From assembly GCA_032622095.1 (NCBI GenBank), contig CP136069.1, positions 3,251,566 to 3,315,565 of the forward strand: 64,000 nucleotides of DNA, written 5' to 3'. Position numbers and translations under genes: made by a program. Positions within the stretch are counted from its first letter, which is position 1; each line of letters starts with the position of its first letter. The notes beneath the pieces are model-generated. The model was given only the letters and a program-made list of their open reading frames with translations, was not told the origin of the DNA and searched no databases. Source of the stretch: Siphonodentalium dalli (lineage: Eukaryota; Mollusca; Scaphopoda; Gadilida; Siphonodentaliidae). Positions 56,060 to 64,000 of this stretch are shown here, piece after piece.

Positions 56060-56706
56060 TAAGAATGAGCATTGAATAAATCTCAAATAAATCCAGGAAA
56101 ACAAATAGAATAATTGAATAAATCTCGAATAAATCTGGGAAAACAAATAGAATAAATGAATAATCTCGAATAAATCCAGGAAAACAAATAAAATAATTGA
56201 ATAAATCTCGAATAAATCTGGGAAAACAAATAGAATAAATTAATAAATCTCGAATAAATCGGGGGAAAACAAATAGAATAAATTAATAAATCTCGAATAA
56301 ATCGGGGGAAAACAAATAGAATAAATTAATAAATCTCGAATAAATCGGGGGAATACAAATAGAATAAATTAATAAATCTCGAATAAATCGGGGGAAAACA
56401 AATAGAATAAATTAATAAATCTCGAATAAATCGGGGGAAAACAAATAGAATAAAGCACTGGAAACAAACTCCGGGAAAACAAATAGAATAAAGCACTGGA
56501 AACAAACTCCGGGAAAACAAATAGAATAAAGCACTGGAAACAAACTCCGGGAAAACAAATAGAATAAAGCACTGGAAACAAATTCCGGGAAAACAAATAG
56601 AATAAAGCACTGGAAACAAACTCCGGGAAAACAAATAGAATAAATGAATAAATCGGGGAAAACAAATAGAATAAAGCACTGGAAACAAACTCCGGGAAAA
56701 CAAATT
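56060..56706. repeat. Compound minisatellite (about 42-44-bp and 38-bp units)
   Basis: First AATAAATCTCGAATAAATCG plus GGGGAAAACAAATAGAATAAATT (about ten units), then AAAGCACTGGAAACAAACTC plus CGGGAAAACAAATAGAAT (38 bp, six to seven units). Both share the GGGAAAACAAATAGAATAAA half. Confidence 0.92.
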
Positions 56707-56707
56707 A

Positions 56708-56935
56708 AAGATGCATAATCTGAATTAACAATATCCGTTAAAGGTACTCAATCCGATCAGATGCTCCTAAATTACGATTTCTTTGGCTTCAGGTGTAAAA
56801 AATATTTGATTCGAGTCAAGGAACCCACCCATCAAAGCTCAGAGTGATCAGATATCGACTCGAATCAAATATTTTTTACCCCGAAGCCAAAGAAATAGTC
56901 ATTTAGGAGCGTTAAATCGGATTGAGTCCTATTTT
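56708..56935. mobile_element. Foldback element with ACTCAATCCGAT ends
   Basis: AAGGTACTCAATCCGATCAG...TTTGATTCGAGTC and GACTCGAATCAAATATTTTT...ATCGGATTGAGTCC. Confidence 0.8.
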
Positions 56936-56936
56936 T

Positions 56937-57112
56937 GTATCAAACCATATTTCTTTGATCATTTTTCAAATTTATTGATTATAATAATGTGATACATCAA
57001 TGGAAAGAGAGCTCTTTCCATCAATGTATCACATTATTACAATCAATAAATTTGAAAAATGATCAAGGAAATATGGGTTGATACAAAAATCGGACTTGGC
57101 ACTGAAAGGGTC
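56937..57112. repeat. Foldback, about 80-bp arms
   Basis: TTTTTGTATCAAACCATATT...TGATCATTTTTCAAATTTAT...GATACATCAATGGAAAGAG, then its inverse to ATATGGGTTGATACAAAAAT...GGCACTGAAAGGGT. The 44516-44625 element is one arm of this structure. Confidence 0.85.
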
Positions 57113-57368
57113 AAAAGATTGTATCATCACTACACATTAATGCGACAAACCCATAAGGCCAATATAAACAATTTCCTTGATATACATCCCCTCCTCAATT
57201 TTGTTTTATTATTTGGATATCCTTTATTTAACGTTTTTTTTCATGCCTTAACCGTCAATTACGTTTCAATTACCCATTACCCATTCCAACTTAGAAAAGA
57301 ATTCCAAGTTGGAAAAAGGGGGATAACTCCGCTAAAAAAAAAGTCTGACCAAGCTCATAATCACTTAA

Positions 57369-57617
57369 CCCTTTACCCAACAGAACGGCCCTGTGCCAAT
57401 GCATTCTCTTATATATGCGAGTCGACCATAGGTCGCCTCGCATATATAAGAGAATGCATTGGCTTAACACATTAAAAATTATAAAATTGTTAAAGAATGT
57501 AAGAAAAAATGGTAAAAAGTGTTAAAAAAAGAGAATGCATTGGCACAGGGCATAACTGTAACCATCACAATGTGGTCAAAGAGCCGGTTCCAATGATATC
57601 CATATTTGTATGGTTTT
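57369..57617. mobile_element. Family P1 MITE, left part, interrupted
   Basis: TTAA|CCCTTTACCCAACAGAACGG, one hairpin (57396-57463), a T/A core and half a second hairpin, then GTGGTCAAAGAGCCGGTTCC...TTTGTATGGTTTT. Similarity stops at 57617 and resumes at 60472. Confidence 0.85.
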
Positions 57618-60471
57618 TAACTCACCTGAGACAAAGTCTCCGGTGGAGCTATAGTCATCACTCCTCGTCCGTCGTCCGTCTGTCCGTCAACTTTTTTTAA
57701 AAACATCTTCTCCTCTGAAACCATCATACCAAATTGGTTCATATTTGGTGTGGATGTTCCCTAGGTGACTCTCATTCAGATTTGTTCAAATGAGGTCACT
57801 GGGTCAAATAGTTGCGAAACCAGGGCCATAATTCTATTCCTCCACAGTAATTCTTACAACAACTTCTTGTCCATAACCATTGTGCCGATTTAGCTAATAT
57901 TTGGTATGGAGGGTCCTTTGGTGACTGGTGTTCAGATTTGTTCAAATGAGGTCACCCGGTCAATTAGTTGAGAAACCAGGGCCATAACTCATAGTAATTC
58001 TTACAATGACTTCTTCTACAAAAATGTTGGGCCGAATTAGCTTATATTTGGTACTGAGGGACCTTGGGTGACTGGGAATCAGATTTGTTCAAATTGGGTC
58101 ACTGGGTCAATTAGGGGCAGAGCCAGGGACATAACTCTAAAAACCAAAAAATTACATTTTTGCATTTTTATCATATTTGGGGTGGATGTTCCCTTGGTGA
58201 CTGTCATTAATATTTGTTCAAATGAGGTCACTGTGTCAAACAGTTGCGAAACCAGGGCCATAACTATATTCCTCCTTGGTAATTCTTATAACGACTTCTT
58301 GTCAATAACCATTAAGCCGATTTAGTTTATATTTGGTATGTGGGGTCATTGAATGACTGGGGTTCAGATTTGTTCAAATGGGGTCACTGGGTCAAATAGT
58401 AGTGGAGCCAGGGCCATAATTCCCCAAAAAAAATTAAAAAATTCAGGAACTCCTTGATCAATTTAACATACAAAAAATATATATCACCCCCCCCCCCCCC
58501 CCACATGACCCAGAACCCCACCCCCAACCAACAGCATTCCACCCTATCTCATATCCTAACTCACAGGTAAATAAAGTATATTTATTTAAATTCCCATTAC
58601 AAGGCAACTCTCCTATGAACTGATAGACATGGCAAGGCAGATAGAGAGATAAAGATTCTGCAGCCTTAGACAGAGTCCCCAGGGAGTGTATTCATGTCAT
58701 CCATAATTTAAATGAGATTAATGGTGTTATCAATGAAGCACCCTTGTTGTTTATATTATCACTCAGTGGTCATTAAAATCAGATTAATTTCATTTTCTCA
58801 AAGAGTGCCTGGCAGAGCCAGAATGAGGTTCCCAGAGGGTGAATTTAGTGACGCTATCCTACACAGCAGGCTAGCATAACCAAATACACCCTCTGAGAAC
58901 CTTATTCCGCTTAGGCCTCATCTTCTGGGAAGTATCTAGAGTATTAAGATCTCATTCTGCTTAGGCCTCATCTTCTGGGAAGTATCTATAGTATCAAATT
59001 TACATTGTTGTTAGTTAAATTTCCCTTCTAGGAAGTTTCTGTATCCCTTAATTTGCAGAAGATAAAATTCACGATTGAGGTGCCCAATGGGTGAACATCA
59101 CCAATTTCAACTGGGGAACTTCAATCATATTCTAGGTCTTCCATAGCAGTTGAGGGCCTTATCAGAATGAGGTCCCCAGAGGGTGAATTTAGTGATACTA
59201 GCCCGCTGTGCAGGATAGCCTCACTAAATTCACCCTCTGGGTACCTCATTCTGCAAATAACAGACAGACTATTTCAAAGCTTGATTCAAGGCTAGCATCA
59301 CCAAATTCACCATTTGGGGACCTCATTCTGCTTAGGCCTCATCTTCTGGGAAGTATCTATAGTATCAAATTTACATTGTTGTTAGTTAAATTTCCCTTCT
59401 AGGAAGTTTCTATATCCCCTAATTTGCAGAAGATAAAATTCATAAATGAGGTGCCCAATGGGTGAATATCACCAACTTCAACTGGGGAACTTAATTTTTA
59501 TCCTTATCAGATTTGTGAAAATGGGATCACAAAGTCAAATAAGGGCAGAGCAAGAGACTTAACTATTTCACTACATAGTAATTCTTAAAATATGTTTGCA
59601 AGAACTAGTTGGCTTATATAGAATGGAATGTTCTTCCTTGACTGCAATTCAGATTTTTTTAATGGGGTCACCTGGTCAAATAGGGGCCAAGCGAAGGACA
59701 GTTTCCCTCTTAATATGCTTCAGGTCTATTTGACTGATATTTATGATATGTATGAAGGGTTCTTTGGTGTCTGGGATTCAAATTTATTCATATGGGGTCA
59801 CCAGGTTAAAAGGGTGGGACCAGGGACATAACTATATGTCTCTATAGTAATTCTTAAAATGTCTTCTCAAGGGATTTTGGACAATTTAGCTTACATATAG
59901 TATGGAGGAATCAGGAAGATCCTTTAGTGACTGAGATACAGATTTGTTAAAATGAGCTCAACCTGTCAAGAAATGGCAGTCTATGGGGAGTTAACACTTT
60001 TGTGTCCAATAAAATCATAGAAATACCAAATTCATTAAAACATCTACCTTGGAACCACCTGACTGATTGGTCTGACATACATGTATTGTGTTTTGGGTCC
60101 ATGGATAATTGGGCTTCAAACATGTTTAAATGGTTTTAGAAAAAGGCGCTTGTGAGATTGGAAATTTCCAACAATTGAGAAAGTTTGAGGTGTCGGTTGT
60201 GAAATTCCAACCTAAGACTTGGGAGTCTGGATCCCGGTCGGGAGGGGACTTGTTGAGCTGGAGGAGGGGGGTGATCAGTAGTGTACAGTTGGCAATTTCA
60301 AGGTGGTTTTTTACCAAGCTACATACTTGAAGTCTCTCTAGCCACATATCCTGTTTAAATCTACTTCTTTTAAAGTGATTATGAAAAGTGCTCACTGTTT
60401 TGGTCTCCAGAGTCCCAGTCTTATCAGTCTTTGCAGTCTGGTGAGCGACCCCACAGTCATTGACTGTCTTG
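57618..60471. repeat. 2.85-kb insertion splitting a P1 MITE
   Basis: About 57630-58420 holds four to five ~180-bp degenerate units (CAGATTTGTTCAAATGRGGT, CACTGGGTCAAATAG, AACCAGGGCCATAACT) preceded by a TCCGTCGTCCGTCTGTCCGT tract. A C16 run is at 58484-58502. Family G composites occupy about 58815-59500. More degenerate units fill 59500-60120. The last 350 bp are less AT-rich and unassigned. No intact gene recognised. Confidence 0.65.
58815..59500. repeat. Family G composites (three foldback copies)
   Basis: Copies near 58820-58915, 59163-59265 and a half at 59290-59340, separated by the core ACTGGGGAACTTCAATC...TTAATTTGCAGAAGATAAAA. Confidence 0.75.
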
Positions 60472-60540
60472 TATTGAGACAGACCCAAGATAATTTAGGC
60501 TGTTGAAGCTTTATTTGGCCGGTTTGTTTGGTAAAGGGTT
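60472..60540. mobile_element. Family P1 MITE, right end
   Basis: TATTGAGACAGACCCAAGAT...TGAAGCTTTATTTGGCCGGT...GGTAAAGGG|TTAA. It completes the element begun at 57369. Confidence 0.85.
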
Positions 60541-63500
60541 AAGGGATACAGGATCGGACAAAGTTATGTCCACGGGCGGACAAGCTGGTTCTACAAGATC
60601 ATAATCATATTAGGGATCCAGGATCGGACAAAGTTATGTCCACGGGCGGACAAGCTGGTTCTACAAGATCATAATCATATTAGGGATGCGAGATCGGACA
60701 AAGTTATGTCCACGGGCAGACAAGCTGGTTCTACAAGATCATAATCATATTAGGGATGCGAGATCGGACAAAGTTATGTCCACGGGCGGACAAGCTGGTT
60801 CTACAAGATCATAATCATATTAGGGATGCGAGATCGGACAAAGTTATGTCCACGGGCAGACAAGCTGGTTCTACAAGATCATAATCATATTAGGGATACA
60901 GGATCGGACAAAGTTATGTCCACGGGCGGACAAGCTGGTTCTACAAGATCATAGTCATATTAGGGATGCAGGATCGGACAAAGTTATGTCCACGGGCGGA
61001 CAAGCTAGTTCTACAAGATCATAATCATATTAGGGATGCAGGATCGGACAAAGTTATGTCCACGGGCGGACAAGCTAGTTCTACAAGATCATAATCATAT
61101 TAGGGATGCAGGATCGGACAAAGTTATGTCCACGGGCGGACAAGCTGGTTCTACATGATCATATAAGGGATACAGGATCGGACAAAGTTATGTCCATGGG
61201 CGGACAAGCTGGTTCTACAAGATCATAATCATATTAGGGATGCAAGATCGGACAAAGTTATGTCCACGGCAGACAAGCTGGTTCTACATGATCATAATCA
61301 TATTAGGGATGCGAGATCGGACAAAGTTATGTCCACGGGCGGACAAGCTGGTTCTACATGATCATAATCATATTAGGGATGCGAGATCGGACAAAGTTAT
61401 GTCCACGGGCGGACAAGCTGGTTCTACAAGATCATAATCATATTAGGGATACAGGATCGGACAAAGTTATGTCCACGGCAGACAAGCTGGTTCTACATGA
61501 TCATAATCATATTAGGGATGCGAGATCGGACAAAGTTATGTCCACGGCAGACAAGCTGGTTCTACATGATCATAATCATATTAGGGATGCGAGATCGGAC
61601 AAAGTTATGTCCACGGGAGGACAAGCTGGTTCTACATGATCATAATCATATTAGGGATGCAAGATCGGACAAAGTTATGTCCACGGGCGGACAAGCTGGT
61701 TCTACATGATCATAATCATATTAGGGATGCAGGATCGGACAAAGTTATGTCCACGGGCGGACAAGCTGGTTCAACATGATCATATTAGGGATGCGAGATC
61801 GGACAAAGTTATGTCCACGGGCGGACAAGCTGGTTCTACATGATCATAATCATATTAGGGATACAGGATCGGACAAAGTTATGTCCACGGGCGGACAAGC
61901 TGGTTCTACATGATCATAATCATATTAGGGATGCAGGATCGGACAAAGTTATGTCCACGGGCAGACAAGCTGGTTCTACATGATCATAATCATATTAGGG
62001 ATACAAGATCGGACAAAGTTATGTCCACGGGCGGACAAGCTGGTTCTACATAATCATAATCATATTAGGGATGCAGGATCGGACAAAGTTATGTCCACGG
62101 GAGGACAAGCTGGTTATACATGATCATAATCATATTAGGGATGCAAGATCGGACAAAGTTATGTCCACGGGCGGACAAGCTGGTTCTACATGATCATAAT
62201 CATATTAGGGATACAGGATCGGACAAAGTTATGTCCACGGGCGGACAAGCTGGTTCTACATGATCATAATCATATTAGGAATGCAAGATCGGACAAAGTT
62301 ATGTCCACGGGCGGACAAGCTGGTTCTACATGATCATAATCATATTAGGAATGCAAGATCGGACAAAGTTATGTCCACGGGCAGACAAGCTGGTTCTACA
62401 TGATCATAATCATATTAGGGATGCAAGATCGGACAAAGTTATGTCCACGGGCAGACAAGCTGGTTCTACAAGATCATAATCATATTAGGGATGCGAGATC
62501 GGACAAAGTTATGTCCACGGGCGGACAAGCTGGTTCTACATGATCATAATCATATTAGGGATGCAGGATCGGACAAAGTTATGTCCACGGGCGGACAAGC
62601 TGGTTCTACATGATCATAATCATATTAGGGATACAAGATCGGACAAAGTTATGTCCACGGGAGGACAAGCTGGTTCTACATGATCATAATCATATTAGGG
62701 ATACAAGATCGGACAAAGTTATGTCCACGGGCGGACAAGCTGGTTCTACATGATCATAATCATATTAGGGATACAAGATCGGACAATGTTATGTCCACGG
62801 GAGGACAAGCTGGTTCTACAAGATCATAATCATATTAGGGATACAAGATCGGACAATGTTATGTCCACGGGAGGACAAGCTGGTTCTACAAGATCATAAT
62901 CATATTAGGGATGCAAGATCGGACAAAGTTATGTCCACGGGCGGACAAGCTGGTTCTACATGATCATAATCATATTAGGAATGCAAGATCGGACAAAGTT
63001 ATGTCCACGGGCGGACAAGCTGGTTCTACAAGATCATAATCATATTAGGGATGCGAGATCGGACAAAGTTATGTCCACGGGCGGACAAGCTGGTTCTACA
63101 TGATCATAATCATATTAGGGATGCAGGATCGGACAAAGTTATGTCCACGGGCGGACAAGCTGGTTATACATGATCATAATCATATTAGGGATGCGAGATC
63201 GGACAAAGTTATGTCCACGGGCAGACAAGCTGGTTCTACATGATCATAATCATATTAGGGATACAGGATCGGACAAAGTTATGTCCACGGGAGGACAAGC
63301 TGGTTCAACATGATCATATTAGGGATGCAGGATCGGACAAAGTTATGTCCACGGGCGGACAAGCTGGTTCTACATGATCATAATCATATTAGGGATGCGA
63401 GATCGGACAAAGTTATGTCCACGGGCAGACAAGCTGGTTATACATGATCATAATCATATTAGGGATGCAGGATCGGACAAAGTTATGTCCACGGGCAGAC

Positions 63501-64000
63501 AAGCTGGTTATACATGATCATAATCATATTAGGGATGCGAGATCGGACAAAGTTATGTCCACGGGCAGACAAGCTGGTTATACATGATCATAATCATATT
63601 AGGGATGCAGGATCGGACAAAGTTATGTCCACGGGCAGACAAGCTGGTTATACATGATCATAATCATATTAGGGATGCGAGATCGGACAAAGTTATGTCC
63701 ACGGGCAGACAAGCTGGTTATACATGATCATAATCATATTAGGGATGCGAGATCGGACAAAGTTATGTCCACGGGCGGACAAGCTGGTTCTACATGATCA
63801 TAATCATATTAGGGATGCAGGATCGGACAAAGTTATGTCCACGGGCAGACAAGCTGGTTCTACAAGATCATAATCATATTAGGAATGCAAGATCGGACAA
63901 AGTTATGTCCACGGGCGGACAAGCTGGTTCTACATGAACATAATCATATTAGGGATGCGAGATCGGACAAAGTTATGTCCACGGGCAGACAAGCTGGTTC
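60541..64000. repeat. 70-bp satellite-like array (about 50 units), open at the right edge
   Basis: Unit AGGGATGCRRGATCGGACAA, AGTTATGTCCACGGGCGGAC, AAGCTGGTTCTACAWGATCA, TAATCATATT, 70 bp. Frequent variants are GCGAGA/GCAGGA/ACAGGA/ACAAGA before ATCGG, GGCGGAC/GGCAGAC/GGAGGAC, and CTACAAG/CTACATG/ATACATG. A few units are 7 bp shorter. GGACAAAGTTATGTCC inside each unit is a small hairpin. It begins immediately after the TTAA end of the P1 MITE. The frames of 60-90 codons in it are not genes. Confidence 0.96.

Noticed and set aside
56326-56703. 125- and 98-codon frames of repeated FPVLYSICFPG-like units
   Set aside because: Minisatellite read-through on the minus strand.
60541-63990. Frames of 60-90 codons in the 70-bp array
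   Set aside because: Satellite read-through; no start context and no similarity.
42020-64000. Additional protein-coding gene in the right third
   Set aside because: I searched all frames for conserved blocks flanked by splice sites and found only repeats. A small or fast-evolving exon could still be missed.

Overview
This is animal nuclear DNA: AT-rich, intron-rich and about half repeats. The frequent ACATGTA and TACCGGTA words, the many short TIR elements and the invertebrate-type protein sequences suggest a marine invertebrate. A mollusc, probably a bivalve, is my best guess, but the sequence does not prove it. There is no bacterial gene organisation, rRNA, tRNA or CRISPR array that I can support.

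Two genes can be assembled exon by exon, and they diverge head to head. (1) ASPM (abnormal spindle) is on the minus strand. Eight exons run from about 24910 down to 945: 24305-24910, 20534-22463, 15074-15178, 11875-12024, 6792-7028, 3484-3551, 2743-2884, 945-1075. All intron phases agree and the total is 3369 nt (1123 codons). They encode the N-terminal ASH domain, the disordered phospho/KEN-box region and the conserved block before the calponin-homology domains. The CH domains, IQ repeats and C-terminus lie beyond the left edge. (2) A CTR/SLC31 copper transporter is on the plus strand. Four exons are found: 32002-32074, 33221-33425, 37951-38066, 41859-42019. They total 555 nt including the stop. 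The tiny first exon with the start codon was not located.

Layout: 1-25 kb is ASPM with repeat-filled introns; 25.3-32 kb is intergenic plus the undetermined 5' end of SLC31; 32-42 kb is SLC31; 42-60.5 kb is gene-free and built of MITEs, foldback elements and minisatellites; 60.5-64 kb is a 70-bp satellite array of about 50 units that runs off the right edge. Element families recognised from ends and target duplications are TTAA-flanked (piggyBac-like), TA-flanked (Tc1/mariner-like), TNA-flanked (PIF/Harbinger-like) and one 8-bp-TSD hAT-like element. Several are nested, with the empty site visible in a sister copy.

The most striking observation is that three exons in the two neighbouring genes begin inside a tandem repeat whose unit carries the exon's own 3' splice site plus the first bases of the exon. 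ASPM exon 8 has about 31 acceptor copies (34-bp unit). The SLC31 TM1 exon has 8 (59-bp unit). The SLC31 last exon has 7 (46-47-bp unit). In each case the last copy gives the correct phase and protein, and for nearly all upstream copies the reading hits an early stop codon. In the two SLC31 arrays the unit is bounded by a short microhomology. A fourth exon (37951) has a decayed single duplicate of the same kind, and the 28-bp array at 1-855 may be a fifth case belonging to the next ASPM exon.
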